From assembly GCA_019454045.1 (NCBI GenBank), contig SKCR01017977.1, positions 1 to 64,000 on the forward strand: a stretch of 64,000 bases of DNA, given 5' to 3'. This DNA comes from Zanthoxylum bungeanum. Lineage: Eukaryota > Streptophyta > Magnoliopsida > Sapindales > Rutaceae. A program made the translations under genes and the position numbers. This document shows, one piece after another, positions 11,666 through 24,781 of the stretch. Each line of letters starts with the position of its first letter. Positions within the stretch are counted from its first letter, which is position 1. Under the pieces are notes generated by a model, which saw nothing but the letters and a program-made list of their open reading frames with translations, made no database searches and was not told the origin of the DNA.

Positions 11666-13512
11666 TGATCAGTGGTAATAACACATGTAACGCAAGCACA
11701 CATATCACTCAAGTAGTATAAAAATATCGATCCCACGAGGACTTAATTTCTACTATTGTTATTAATTTTTGATACTATTTATTTACATGTATCTAATTAA
11801 AGGAAGAAGAGAATGATTGCTTGATTAGTTGGTTGAATGTGAATTTGCTAAAAAAATAAATGCACAAAAGAAAATACTACGAAAAATAAACAAAAGATAC
11901 AAATATCTAGGGTTGTGATTCCACACGATATTATTCTAATGATGAATTGATTCTTTTATATATGTGTAATAAATCAGTCTGTTAACCTGGAACACGAAGA
12001 TATGCAAAAACCTCTTTCGATGGTCAGATGCAAACATCCAATATAACACAATTAATCATATATCTATGTTAACCAAGTTATCTGAATTAATTAAGTTCAA
12101 GTTCCAATTATGGCTACCCCCGCCCGACAGGTATATGTCTATCCTCGAAGGAAATCTACTTAAGGGTCACCATGCCCTAATGTGGGATCGTGAACTATTG
12201 AATTTAAGGCTGAAACCTAAAATATCTTTTACAAGTTCATTTTAAGTTTACCCCATCAATCTTATTGGTGATCAGGCAACAAGAAGCATTAAACATAAGA
12301 GTCAATAAATAAACTAAAGTATTAAACATAATATAATTAAATCAATTATTAAACTCATGGATATTGTATTTCATCACTTCCCTAGAATAAAAATAAAATG
12401 CTAGGGTTAGGGGATCCACCTTTAATATTTCAAATATAGAAATCCACTTTATTATATTATAGAAGTTGTCAGTGTTATCCAATTAAGTCAAACCAGCCAT
12501 AAATGCGGTGTTATTATTTGTCCATAAACCAGCCATATAGGCGGTAATCATCTGTCACCTAAAGACCGACCATATAGGCGGTGTCACATTATGTCAAATA
12601 AATAAAACCAGCCATTAAAGCAGTATCAACTTTATACATATTATTAAATTATAATTTCCATATTATAAATTAAGTGAGATTAATCTATCTTATCATACTA
12701 AAGGTTTCACCCTTCCCCCAGCGAAAATTAATTACTAAACATAAAAGAAAATAAAAACACTCAAACTATTATTACTACTAAAAATAAAAATAAAAATACA
12801 TTACAAAACTACTAAATAAAAAACACAAGATACAATCTTTAATTACTATTTAAGAAACCAAGGAAAGTATGAAATTTACAAATGAAATGGCTTGGTATTT
12901 ATAGGCAAAATTTTGCCTCCACCAATATCTCCACCAATTTCTCCACAAATTTCTCCACCAAAAATGGCACCAAACATGGCACCAAATCCTCCACCATACA
13001 TGCAAGCATGTTTGGTGGATGTTTGACAATTTTTATTTTTATTTTTATTTTATTTTATTATTTTGTTTTGAAAATGACTTTAATAATTACACATAACACA
13101 CTTACGGATATTTTATCAATTTTTGTCATGCAAACTTAAGAATTAGAAATTATTATGAACGTCAAAGTGTTAGATCTTTGAGTCTTCTTTAATTTGCAAC
13201 GTGAATCACCTCAATCCGATATCGGAGTAGACAGTTATGGCCAAAATATAAAAATTATGCAAAGTTGAAATTTCTGAAATTGTACTTCGTTAGAACGTCA
13301 TTTCAAGTTTCCAACCTCTAAAATCCAAATGTCAAGTCCAGTTTTTGCCCTTATTTGTTCCATATTTCATCCTGATTGGTTCCATTAAGTCCCAATTTTA
13401 TTTTATCTGTAAAATAAATAAAAAACACATCAAAACGTTCATCAAACCCGAGAAACTAAATAAAATATTATGTCAAAGTGGCGGGAAATAGTGATATATT
13501 TTCCACTCATCA
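11666..13512 (-). repeat. G3 3' LTR
   Basis: On the minus strand the LTR starts TGATGAGTGGAAAATATATC at 13,512 and ends ACCACTGATCA at 11,666. It carries the family repeats ACCGCC/GGTCGG (about 12,490-12,630) and a palindrome GGCAAAATTTTGCC at 12,904-12,917 next to a minus-strand TATAAATA. It shares this layout with 27,661-29,452, 19,390-21,557 and part of 30,129-32,290. Confidence 0.88.
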
Positions 13513-13524
13513 CACCCCCAAACC
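13513..13524 (-). other. G3 polypurine tract
   Basis: The minus strand reads GGTTTGGGGGTG directly before the LTR start TGATGAG. This is the plus-strand DNA priming site of the element and shows that the LTR at 11,666-13,512 is the 3' one. Confidence 0.7.
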
Positions 13525-15297
13525 TAAAATTTTACTAGTCCTCGAGCAAAACAACAAAATAAATTAAATAACTGAAACTAAATTAAACTAAGCCACTTTC
13601 GTAGGGATCACGGTTGCATTTAGCATTTGCAACAAGTCTTTAAACCCCTAGGTGTCCCTAGGGGACGAGTTGTAGTCTCGTGAGGGCTTACAGTGACGAT
13701 ACCCACAAACATCAATAAAATACACACAAAAACAAAAAGACAAAAGAAATAAAATAAAATAATAGCTATATATACAATGTCCTCACAAAATGTCTAGCAA
13801 CAAAGTTAAAGGAACCTTCAAAATGCATACTACAACTAAAATCTTTTCCTTTGAACAAAGTATCTAAATCAGACTCTGAGTGTGTGTGTGAATAGCTCTG
13901 TAAACAGCTTCGACTCTAATTTATTAACTAGGCGAGTTTATCTCAATTCTCAGTAGTTAATGGGTCAAACCAACCTGACAATCTAAAATTGTTATGTCTA
14001 CTACAATATGCGCAAAGTGAGGTATGTGATTTTTTTTTGTAACGTCTTTAATCCATGTAGAGAGCTTTGGGCCAATGACTCCCAAACCAGTTGGCTTTAG
14101 GGCACTAGGTGTTAAAACACCCCTACAGACTTAATTACTTAGATCTCGGATGTTTTATATATATATATATATATGTATAACATCTTTAATCCATGTCGCG
14201 AGCTTTGGGCCAGTGACTCCCAAGCCAGTTGGATTTAGGGCACTAGGTGTTAAGACACCCATACGGACTTAATTACTCAGATATCAGATGTTATTTATTA
14301 ATATACATAATTTTTTTTATCATCATTCCTCACATCAAAAATAGCTGCAGACAGAAACAGATATTCAGGCAATCGGTCATTCATCAACCACCGATTATTT
14401 TAACTAGTCACTTTGTCAATTCTTTATTATCTAACTACTACATAACTACTTTTTTAAGTGCATATGAGTCTGACCTAGATATTAGGTTCAAAGTATAGGA
14501 TAAAAGTGAAATAAGCATTTATCTTTTCCTAGAATTTTTTACTAAGACAAACAATCTCATCATTGTCCCAAATGCGTTACACAACAAAAGAAAGATAAGG
14601 GAACAATGTTACCATGGTTTCGTTTAGGGTTTTTGGCAAAATCGAGTCATTTGACGAATATATCCACTAGGACGCATATCAAGAGTTGACTCCTTACTCC
14701 GTCGTGTCTACTGAATTGACTTTTTAACTTTGCGATTTTGTCAAACTTTATTCCGTGATAACCCCGTTTTCACTAGTTTTCTTTACTTTAAGTACTCCGT
14801 CTATATTTTTCCCTGCAAAAATAACACACAAAATTAAAAACTCTACAACATGTGTGCACAAAATATAAAAATTTAAATTTAAATGAAAATAAAATTTTGC
14901 AAGGGTTGTCTCCCTGCTAACGCTAAATTTATCGACTTCAGCCAGACGTGACTGAAGTTCATCTGTCAATGAGGTCTCAACGTGGTTTTGGATGTCCGAT
15001 TAGAGACAATCCAATGAACGTTGCTTTTGAAGGGTCTCTTCCAATGGTAAAGTGGTAAAAAGAATTTTATCTCATTCAGTGCATGTGCCACCTTTTTAAA
15101 CTTTGTAACTTCAGTGGTTCCTGAAAAGAAAGAAATAAATCAGGAGGTCTCGTATGGTGCTTCATTTTGTCAAGCTTTTGGGCGGTGTCTTTGATTTGTA
15201 CTCCCCAATATAGTGATGTTTCTCCCGAATGCATGAGATCTTCAATATGGTCAGACATTTGCTCCTCCATTTGTTCTACTTCTTTCTCCACCTTTTC
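13525..15297 (-). other. G3 3' non-coding internal region with tandem duplication
   Basis: No recognisable protein is present. The part at 13,590-13,720 and a part at 14,925-14,960 match the 3' region of G2. Two copies of a roughly 137-bp unit lie at about 14,039-14,165 and 14,177-14,292; both contain TCTTTAATCCATGT and GCTTTGGGCCA and are joined by a TA microsatellite. The copia B LTR begins at 15,298 and ends this segment. A short frame at 15,076-15,297 (minus) is rich in acidic heptad-like residues but has no known family. Confidence 0.55.
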
Positions 15298-16604
15298 TGT
15301 TAGTGTCCTAGACATGCCACAAGATCTCTAAGCGTGATTCGTGTGTGAATAAAATAAAAAATAAGTTGCGGAAGACTTACATTGATCGGTAGAGAAGTTT
15401 GAAACTTTCATGGATGTAGAAGCTTCAAGCTTCATTGTTGAGTTCTAAACTCAATGGTGAGTTTCCCTATCACCTTAAATCAACTCATAAAGTGCTAGCT
15501 TTGATGGAAAATTGAAACAAAATTTTCCAAAGGGAGAGAGGCATTCACGATTTTGGAGAGAAAAAAGATGGATGAATAGTTCCAAACTAGATTCATTTGT
15601 TGACATTTTTAAAAGTGTGTGTGTTGTGTGTAAAGTTGTAATAAATACATCCAACAACATCCATCACACTTATGACAAGTTGATGTAAGTACCACTTTGA
15701 ATTCAAAATTCAAGTTGGCTTACACAACACACTTTGGTCCCGGTTCATTTAATCCGACTAAACGAATTTTCCATCGCGACCTAATTAAATCCAATTTAAT
15801 TAAATAATAATGTCTAACAAAATTATTACGAAAGTCGCTTATGAATTAATTCCAAAATAATTCGTTCGCTAGAATTGTGTCATATGCTAGGTCTAGGGCT
15901 TGAATTGTGTCTGCCCCGTACGAAGCATATATCGGATCACTAGCAACTAGTCTCTGTAATTGGATAATCATGACCTAGTCATACTATCCTGATGGCGGCA
16001 GCATTTAAGAGTACTAGTTATGTATCCCTGCGTGATCATCATCTCCATATGATTGAAGTGATACTTCCATCTTAACATCACACCCAATACACTATGATTC
16101 TCAGTATACCCAGAAGAGGCATACGCAGAACCTGTTAAAGCTCCGGACGACCAAAACCAAAGCATACTGATTGTCGCAAGTATTAGCGATGCAAGTCTCA
16201 GGTTAAGACCATGGGTCTATCCAGAGCAAAGTTGTTCCCGATCCAACGGCTAACAGAACCTCCCATCACACTTGCATAAGTATCAAATACTTAAATATAT
16301 GAGAACTATGTCGTTAAGCTTCCATAACGCGCACAAGTGTAATACTAGTTTATTCCGCATTATCGATGTCTAGTCTCGATAATACTACGACTAGGGATAT
16401 TTAATGATTAAACCTTCCGTGGATTAATAATGTCTCATATCTTATTAATCTGGTACTAATCATATGGACTTTTATCATTTATATATCCAAGTAATCTAAT
16501 TACAAAATGATAAAAGAGCAATTTCCTTTGTCACATAGTTAATTTGTACAAAGAACACCATGTCTTTTATAAATAGTGATGCTATGGGTCATAATTGTCC
16601 AACA
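15298..16604 (-). repeat. Copia B 3' LTR, internally deleted
   Basis: It starts TGTTAGTGTCC and ends ATTGTCCAACA on the plus strand. It is 1,307 bp long against 1,835 bp for its partner. One gap of roughly 450 bp lies near 15,885. A second of about 65 bp lies near 16,210, where the partner holds the text between two CCA-ATGGG-like sites. Confidence 0.85.
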
Positions 16605-17340
16605 ATCTCCCACTTGGCCTATAGCCAATCACTCAAGTGTCCAACACCTGAACTATGTACGGGTCACTAAAACATTTACTGAGATATAGCTTTCGTCGAC
16701 GGATCTGCAAGGTTATCATCTGAAATAATTTTTCAATCTTCACATCGTCACGATGTGTGATCTCTCAAATCAGATGAAACCATCGAAGTACATACTTGGA
16801 TCATTGATGAGACCATAATTCCTTAGCCTGTGTTGTAGCCTAGCTCAGCTGCTAACAGAATTACTCATAATCTAATTAGGAATTTTATAGATCCAAAATG
16901 TTTCTTTTGTTGCCTCAGCCGCGGCAATGTATTCCGCTTTTATTGTTGAATTAGCAACATTATCTTGCTTGGAATATTTCCAGCTCACTGTTCCGTTGTT
17001 CAAACAAAATATGTACTCTTTTTGCGACTTACAGTCATCTTTATCGGTTTGGAAACTTGCAACGGTGAACCCAGTCACCTCAAGTTCTCTTTCTTCATAT
17101 ACTAAGAAAGCATCCTTAGTTTGTCTAAGATACTAAAGGATGTTCTTAATATCAATCCAGTGACCATCACCTGGATCGACCTGATAGTGACTACAGATGC
17201 TCAAAGTATATGAGACACCAGGTCGGGTACATGTTTGTCAATGTACGAGTTCTCGGAGAGTGCCAATAACTTTTAGATCTATCCAGTAGATCCTTATTCC
17301 TAGAATAAAGGTTGCCTCTCCCCAGTTTTTCTATGGAGAA
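16605..17340 (-). pseudogene. Copia B RNase H remnant
   Basis: The minus frame at 16,872-17,078 reads GFTVASFQTDKDDCKSQKEY and later TIKAEYIAAAEATKE, which matches the copia RNase H domain at the end of pol (see copia C, 40,602-41,342). Relative to copia C about 160 bp is missing near 17,230, which removes the link between RT thumb and RNase H. Stops interrupt both sides. No function remains. Confidence 0.75.
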
Positions 17341-18060
17341 TTTTAATGAAAGTCAAGCTTTAACCGATTTTAGTATGGGAATGTCATTGCTAAAAAGTAA
17401 TACATCATCAACATAGAGGACAATGAATGTCAGTGCACTCCCACTAACCTTCTTATATACACAAGAATCATTTTCGTTTTGAATGAAACCATATACCATT
17501 ATGATCTCATCAAAACGTTGGTTCCAAGAACGCAATGTTTGCTTCAATCCATAAATGGATCGATTTAACCTGCAAACCTTGTTTGCATATTTTGGCAGAA
17601 CAAAATTTTCTGGTTGTTGTATATAAACATCCTCCAAAAGGTTTCCATTAAGGAAATCGGTTTTGACGTCCATCTGCCATATTTCATAATCGAAATATGC
17701 AGCTTTAGCAAGCATTATCCGAATGGATTTAATCATGGCAACGGGTAAAAGGTTTCGTCGTAATCGACACCATATTGATGACAATACCTTTTCGATACAA
17801 GTCTAGCTTTGTACGTTCGTTTGTTGCCATCCATGTTTGTCTTCACCATGAATACCCATTTGCTACCACTAGGCATAATGCCTTCTAGTACATCAACCAG
17901 TATCCAAACTTGGTTGTATACATGAAATCCATTTTGGACTTCATGGACTTTTGCCATAAAGCGGAGTCGATACCTTGTATCACTTCTTCATACGTAGCTG
18001 GTTCATCTTCCTCAATAAAATTAATATCTACATGAGGTGAGATCAGAAACCCATTTTATG
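17341..18060 (-). pseudogene. Copia B reverse transcriptase remnant
   Basis: Two overlapping minus frames (17,733-17,957 and 17,353-17,784) together cover copia RT. They show SKWVFMVKTNMDGNKRTYKA, then QMDVKTDFLNGNLLEDVYIQ, RSIYGLKQ and the catalytic box YVDDVLLFSND. YVDD is intact, unlike the FIDD box of copia C. A frame change near 17,740 and stops upstream make it non-functional. Confidence 0.82.
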
Positions 18061-19075
18061 ACTCTCTTCGACCTACGCGGTTTTTGTGTATTAGAAGATT
18101 GTGGAACAGTCTCATCCCTGATGAATTGTTCGTGTTCCGTGGGGGATCGGTGCCAGGAACAATATTACTCTGATTTTCATCGAGTTATACTTTCCTCCCA
18201 CTAACCACTACATTTAGGAATTCCTCTAAGGAAAACCGCATGGGGAGCAACAAATATTTTGTTCTCTTATGGGTTGTGGAAATAATATCATTTGGTTTCC
18301 CTAGGATAACCAATTACAAATAGGCACTTATCCGATTTAGGTTCTAGTTTGGTACCATCCAAATGTTTAATATATGCCCAACATCCCCAAATCTTCAGGA
18401 ATGAGAAACCCGATTTCTTTCATGTCCATATTTTATATGGAGTCTGTCCAACAGACTTTGTCAGAACCTTATTCAAAATAAGTATTGCACTGTTCAATGA
18501 GTATCCCCTGAAGGAAATTGGTAGCTCAATGCGACTCATCATTGACCTTACTATGTCCAACAAAGTTTGGTTTCTCCGTTCAGACACACCGCTCAATTGA
18601 GGTGTTTTGGAAGGAGCCCACTGTGAAAGAATACTATATTCTTTTAAGTAATCTTGAAACTCATTGCTTAAGTATTCTCCACGACGGTCCAACCGTAATG
18701 TATTACTACTTTAGCCGGTCTGTTTTTTTACTTCGTGTCGAAACTCTTTGAATTTCTCAAAAGTTTCCGACTTGTGTGTCATAAGATACACATAACCATA
18801 ACGCGATACAACATCCGTAAAGGTTACGAAGTATTCATATCCACCTCTAGCCTGTCTAGACATTGGCCCATATATGTCACCATGAATTAAGACTAATAGC
18901 TCGGTGGCACTTACACTCTTACCACTAAAAGGTATTTTAGGCATTTTGCCTAATAAATAAGATTCGCATACATCATATGAATTAGGATCAAATCCATCCA
19001 TGTATCCACTCTTCGAAAGTGTGGATATACGAGTCTTGTAAATGTGTCTCGGACGACAACGCCACAAATAAGTCT
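18061..19075 (-). pseudogene. Copia B integrase remnant
   Basis: The minus frame 18,711-19,067 starts in the zinc-binding tail (CESYLLGKMPKIPFSGKS) and enters the catalytic core (HGDIYGPMSRQARGGYEYF). Frame 18,420-18,692 carries DRRGEYLSNEFQDYL with the second catalytic aspartate, then SERRNQTLLDIVRSMM with the third acidic position (E). Thus all three catalytic acids are still readable but in different frames. The core is followed by IWT and degraded linker sequence down to about 18,061. Confidence 0.8.
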
Positions 19076-19087
19076 CATGTGATTTAC

Positions 19088-19389
19088 TCAGTTTGAGCTT
19101 TTGGTTGTCATGTTATATGTTTGAGATTCTTTTATATTCAAAATATAAAGACTATTATTAACATCTGTTGTACATATCAAAATGTCATCTTTATATACAA
19201 AACACCTAATGTTCCAGAATATAAAGGTACACCCGCAACGGGTTAAACAAAATGCAGAGATGATGTTCCTAGTCAAACTAGGTACAAAATAAAAGTCACC
19301 TAATGTAATTACATGCCCCAATGGCAGATACAAAACATAGGTCCCAACGGCCGAAATAACAAATCTCGTCCCGTTTTTTACTCGTAGGT
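19088..19389 (-). pseudogene. Copia B post-protease segment, cut by a solo LTR
   Basis: The minus frame reads RVKNGTRFVISAVGTYVLYL, then FVPSLTRNIISAFCLTRCG, which matches the segment after the protease of copia C. It ends abruptly at the TSD TAGGT of the solo gypsy LTR and resumes at 21,563. Confidence 0.75.
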
Positions 19390-20001
19390 TGATGAACGGA
19401 AAATATATCAATATTTACCGCCCCTTTTACTTAATATTTTGTTTAGTTTCTCAGGTTTGATGAACGTTTTGATGTGTTTTAGTTATTTTTTGCAGATAAA
19501 ATAATATTGGGACACAATAAAATCATTTAGGACGAAATTTGGGTCAAATAAGAGCAAAAATTGGACTTGACATATTAATTTTGGAGATTGGAACTTGAAA
19601 GGGCCTTTTAACGAAGTGCAGTTTTGGAAATTCCAATTTTGCGCATCTGTCGTATTTGGGCATAACATTTTACTCTGATATCGGATTAAGCTGATTCAAA
19701 TTCCAGATTAAAGAAGCCTCAAAGATCTACAACTTTTAAAGAAAAATAATTTCGAATTCTGAAGATTTCATGCCCGAAATTGATGAATCATCCAGAAGTG
19801 TGTTGTGTGTAATTATTAAAGTCATTTTCAATCATTTTCAAAACAAAAAAAAATAAATTAATAAATAAATAATAAAAATTATCAAATCACCACCAAACAT
19901 GATAAGCAATTAGTGGAGCAATTAATAATGGATTTGGTGGAGCAATCAGTGGAGCAATTAGTGGAGCAATTAATAATGGATTTTGTGGATGATTTGATTG
20001 A

Positions 20002-20023
20002 GGCAAAATTTTGCCTATAAATA
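20002..20023 (+). promoter_or_regulatory. Palindrome plus TATA box of solo LTR-1
   Basis: A perfect 14-base palindrome GGCAAAATTTTGCC (20,002-20,015) is followed at once by TATAAATA (20,016-20,023). The same pair occurs in the G3 LTR at 12,893-12,917 (minus). Its conserved place marks the likely core promoter of the family. Confidence 0.55.
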
Positions 20024-20589
20024 CCAAGCCATTTCATTTGTAAATTGATACTTTCTTCTAAGGAATTCCTTAAGAATACTAAGAAGATTGTATCTTGTTT
20101 GTTTATTTACAGCTTTCAGTATTTAATTTCCGCTTTCGCACTTTCTTTTCTTTACTTTTCAGTTTTTACTTTCCGCAATTTACTTTTACGCACAGTACTT
20201 TTCTTTCTTTAATTTTCAGTTTTTACTTTTCAGTAATGAGGAGGTAACTCCCCTTTGCTGGGGTAAAAGGTAAAACTTTTATTACTAATATTTAGATTAA
20301 CCTCCCTTAATTATAATATAAAACTAGTTAAAACCTGACTTAACGAGGATACCGCCATATTGGTCGGTTGGTAATTATTTAAATTGGTTTTAACCTGACT
20401 AAACTGGATACCGCCTGATTGGTCGGTTGGTAATTAATTATTAATTTGACTTAATCTGGATACCGCCTATATGGCTGGTTGGTAATTATCATGCAAAGTT
20501 AATATATTATATTAAGGGAGATATCTAAAATAGAAGTAATAAAAGTGGATCCTTTTACCTCAGCATTTTCTTTTATTGTACTTTTACTT

Positions 20590-20775
20590 TATTTACTTTT
20601 CAGCAATTTACTTTCAGCAATTTACTTTTCAGCAATTTACTTTCAGCGATTTACTTTCAGCATTTACTTTTCAGTAATTTACTTTCAGCATTTACTTTTC
20701 AGCATTTAATTTTCAGTATTTAATTTCAGCATTTACTTTCCGTCATTTACTTTTCAACAATTTACTTTTCAGCAT
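20590..20775 (+). repeat. Tandem TTTACTTTTCAGCA array
   Basis: About 13 units of 13-17 bp share ATTTACTTTTCAGCA or ATTTACTTTCAGCA; 11 keep CAG. The array sits in the presumed R/U5 part of the LTR. Solo LTR-2 has only two or three such units (31,480-31,510). The units resemble plant 3' splice sites (T-rich run then CAG). Confidence 0.8.
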
Positions 20776-21562
20776 TTTACTTATGTCTTTTATTTTATTT
20801 AAGTGTTTACTAGCCCTAGTTATGTGTCATAACTAAGTTAGTTATCTGGGGTTGTGATGAATTCTAATATCATCGGTTTATAAGGGGTTATTTTATAGTT
20901 TGGGTAATTTAAAGGTTTACTTATTAAGTCTTAAGCTTAATGCGTCTTGTTAATTGGCCATTAATAAGATTGATCTGGTAAATCTAAAATAAATTTGACA
21001 AAGGAATTTTAGGTTTCATCCTTAGACTTAATAGCCCACGATCTTCCTTGAGAATAGATAACCCTTTAATAGATTTCCTTACAAGATAGACATATACCTT
21101 TCGGGCGGGGGTAGCCATAATTGGAACTTAAACTTAATGAATCCAGGTAATTTGGTTGACATAGACATACGGTTCAATTGGGTTATACTGGGTATTTGCG
21201 TCTGACCATCGACAGAGGCTTTTGTATAATTTAGTGTTCCAGGTTAGTAAACCGATTTATTACACAAACATAATGATAATCGCTTCATCTTTTAAAAGAT
21301 ATTAGAAAGATTCACAACCCTGGATAGTTTCCTAATATTGAATTTTCTTAAACCTACTTTCGCGTAATTTTATTTACTTGTTTTTAAATTCAAAATCATC
21401 ACCATTTCAAATCAATCAATCAACCTGTTAGATACTAGTAATCATTTGACCTCATAAAATTAATAGATTGGGTATTAAGTCCTCGTGGGATCGATTCTTT
21501 TTATACTACTTGAATGATACGTGCGCTTGCGTTATACACGTGTGTAAGCACCGGTCATAGGT

Positions 21563-22529
21563 AGATCTCATCTGCCCAGTATCCTGCTAATCAGCAGATC
21601 ATGCACACCAGTACATAAGTGAGTACCATTCAGAATCAAAAATCCAATTTTTAAAACCAGTAGTGGATAGTTTATAACAAACATACCTTAAGCCGGAGCC
21701 TTGCCCGTCTTCACTTCCTTCAACTCCGCCTTGTACTAACGGCAGTCACGCTTCTGGTGACCCCATTTTCCAAAATTTAGGCTGACATCTTGGGATATGT
21801 CCTTAGTCTTCCCGGAAGACTGTGATGATTTAGCCTTGCCCTTCTTCTTCCTTTTCTTCACACCCCTAGAAACCTTCGGCCAAGCCTTGTCCATCTGGGA
21901 TGTCGAAGTAAGGTGCGCCTCACCTTTCTTTCCCTTTAGAAGCTCTGGCTCTGCTTCTTTCATCATCGCCAATAACTCTCAAAGAGTTTTCTCTTTGTTC
22001 ATCATGTTATAGTTCATGGTGAACCCGCCCCAGCATTCGGGCAGAGACTGTAAGATCAAATCTATGGAAGTCTCGACCTCGAAGGTTATGCCCAACTGAC
22101 CTAGCTGTTTGATGTCAGCAATCATCTGCGACACATAGTGCTCGATAGATGTACCCTCTGACATACGCGAATGAAAGAGCTTCTTTCGCAACTCATGCTT
22201 CTGAGATCTAAGATTAGACCTGTGAAGATCCTTCAATTTCAACATCATACTATAATGATCCAATCCTTTGTTCTGACGACGAAATTGAGGATTCATTGCA
22301 GCAAGCATTATGGATTGAGCGCTAAAGTTATCATCACGATGAGTCTTCCAAAACTCATGCTCTACTGTTTGCACAACTATGGGCTCAGGCCCGAGAGGTT
22401 TCTCTATGACATAGAGTAACTTCTCGGCTCCCAGGACTATCCTGAGATTCATCTCCCAATCTGGAAAATTGGAGCCGTTAAATACATTATCGTCAATGAC
22501 GATGTCCCTAACGCTAATCTTTCAAGCCA
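21563..22529 (-). pseudogene. Copia B gag and protease start
   Basis: The minus frame 21,979-22,452 is 157 codons of copia gag (FWKTHRDDNFSAQSIML, later LILQSLPECWGGF). The true start is probably the ATG at 22,527-22,529, with a stop at codon 3. A lysine/serine-rich stretch and a knuckle follow (21,736-21,972); the knuckle reads S-L-N-F-G-K-W-G-H-Q-K-R-D-C, so the first two cysteines are lost. The protease site reads D-S-E-W instead of D-T-G. Nothing functional can be made. Confidence 0.8.
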
Positions 22530-24781
22530 TCTCGATTGCAATAGTCCGACTATCCAATTAACGATTTCGAGTACACTCAAAATGTAATGGTTACTATAGT
22601 CTAACTATATAACCAACTACAAGTGGAGTATTGTCTTGTACAGTCTAACTGTTCAAAGAAAGTAATATTTAATATTAGTCCAACTAATATATTTATAACA
22701 ACGATAAATAAAATAAAAGAGCACGCATTGGCAAGTATTTAAACGAAATTGTAAATTTAATACTGGCCTCATACTATTTTTCGGTGAGCCTCTAACTCTC
22801 TGTTGAGTACTCGGAAAACCCAGTTTCCTAGTGGGCTAGGATCCCGTTAAATAACACACAACCTTGATTTTGGCCAACAAGCTGTATGAAACTTAACTAG
22901 GTAGATCTGTAAGATCAATTGGATCCCATCCAATTCCTAGATCCGGTAGGTGGACCTCCAAGTCCAAGATATTTATCCAATATATATTTCCTAACCTTTT
23001 TTCCTCTGAATCAACTAAACCTTGGCTTTGGCTCAACAAGCTTAATGATTCCAGTTAAGCGCAACCCATTGACAGTGGGAAAGCTTCGTAATCCACATCG
23101 ATTACAGAAATGACCTTAACTTTGGCCAACAAGTCACAACTACCCAAGACATGTGATATGTAACAAAACTTTCGTGGTTCAAACACATCCGCGATGGACA
23201 ATGATCTTGACTTTGGCCAACAAACCAATGTCAATCTTGGATCTTGAGAAAGAACCACTCAATGGAAGGAAAACGTTTAATATTTAATGAGGGTTTTTCG
23301 CGTAAATTGGCAACCAATTTATTATCTTTGATTAGGTCTCATCATACACCCTTAAACATGCATTCTAAAAGCATAATAAGGCGCGAATAAATTAATAATG
23401 ATATGCGGATGGATATATAACAAACTTTGTTCTTAGAATAAATCTCTCCATTTCCTCTCTCCCGCTAGCACTATTCATACTTCTACCCAATTACATAACA
23501 CTAAAAAAAACCTCATTTGCATTGAGGGGAATTGGTGAGAAGAGAAATACAAAGAGATAAGGAGGTGAAAGGCTGGACACGCTGGTCTAATTTAATAAAT
23601 AAGTACCATACTTACAACAATTCCAAAATTGCCCACACTCATCTAATATCCATTCGATATGCATTATTCATACAAATACATCCAAGTATTCACACAAAGC
23701 ATGATGTTCAATCAATCTAATCCAATTAATTAATCTTTAATTAATGACCATCCAATGTTCATACAACGATTTGATTTGCGCGAGTCCAACTCGTTTAAGA
23801 ATAAATACTCAAAGTACGTATTCTTGAATTATATCAAACTACAATTTTAAATCCAATTTAAATTATATCCAATACTAATTCGAATTTAATTCCAAATTAA
23901 ATAATTACACTAATAATAGTGCCTTTTAGACTCTGATTTCAAATCTAATCTAAATGGGTCTCAAAGGCCCAATTAGCATCCAATACTATTCAATTAAAGT
24001 CCAATGGGCTTTCAATTAATTATTTAGGCATGAGCTTTGGCAATTATGGATCCAACCCAAGATGCCAAGGCCCAAGTTAGGAATCACCCTATGCCAGAAA
24101 ATCAATTTAGGCCCATTAGGCCCAATTAAATTTTAAAGGCTCAATAGTCATATTTGGACTTTATAGAAATGGTTTTAGGCCCAATTGGATCCAACCTAAT
24201 TGTCCAAAACCATACTTGGCCCAACCAAGCCCATTAAGCCCAAATACAACAAATTAGCCCAATCCAATTTTAAAGACTAATTTATATTAACATAATATTC
24301 TAAATATCACATTAATTTCAATTAAAGTGTAATTACCATAATTAATCAATTAATCCAATGTTTCCCAAACACTAATTAATCTAATTAATCATGCTTAATT
24401 ATCCAATTCATGTCCAACAAAAATTAAAGCAAAACCAACTCATTCTAACATGCTCAAGTTCACGGCAATACATGAAATTAACATCCAATTTTAATTTCAA
24501 TCCAATTAAATCAACAATTAACATTCAATTTCATGCCAATTAACATATCCAATTGTCAATTCAAAAAATCACCATGAACATTCTAGGGGTAGTATTCGGC
24601 CATGACATAGGAATTGGGGATTTTTTTATCTAATCAATTTATCTCAAATCCAAAGATGCACAAATCCAATTTATCATCATATAAACACAACCAAACATCC
24701 AATTTAGGCATTTACAAGCTCCAAGCATAAAATCCTAAATTAAAGTATATAAACCCTATAATTAAATCATGCTTAGATCTC
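22530..24781 (-). other. Copia B untranslated leader
   Basis: About 2.25 kb between primer site and gag, colinear with the leaders of copia A and C. It has the TTGGCCAA motif at about 22,866, 23,117 and 23,209, and the GGCCCA-rich stretch at about 23,950-24,250. No gene is seen. Confidence 0.6.

Larger units (their letters stand above)
19390..21557 (+). repeat. Solo gypsy LTR-1 in copia B
   Basis: A single LTR starts TGATGAACGGAAAATATATC and ends GCACCGGTCA. The perfect TSD TAGGT lies at 19,385-19,389 and 21,558-21,562. No internal element is present, so it is the product of LTR-LTR recombination. It is of the same family as the G3 LTRs but about 320 bp longer, chiefly because of an array of TTTACTTTTCAG-like units at 20,590-20,775. 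It splits the copia B protease. Confidence 0.93.

Noticed and set aside
15076..15315. Acidic 79-codon frame as a gene
   Set aside because: It begins inside the copia B LTR and lies in the G3 3' non-coding region; only a weak coiled-coil look supports it.
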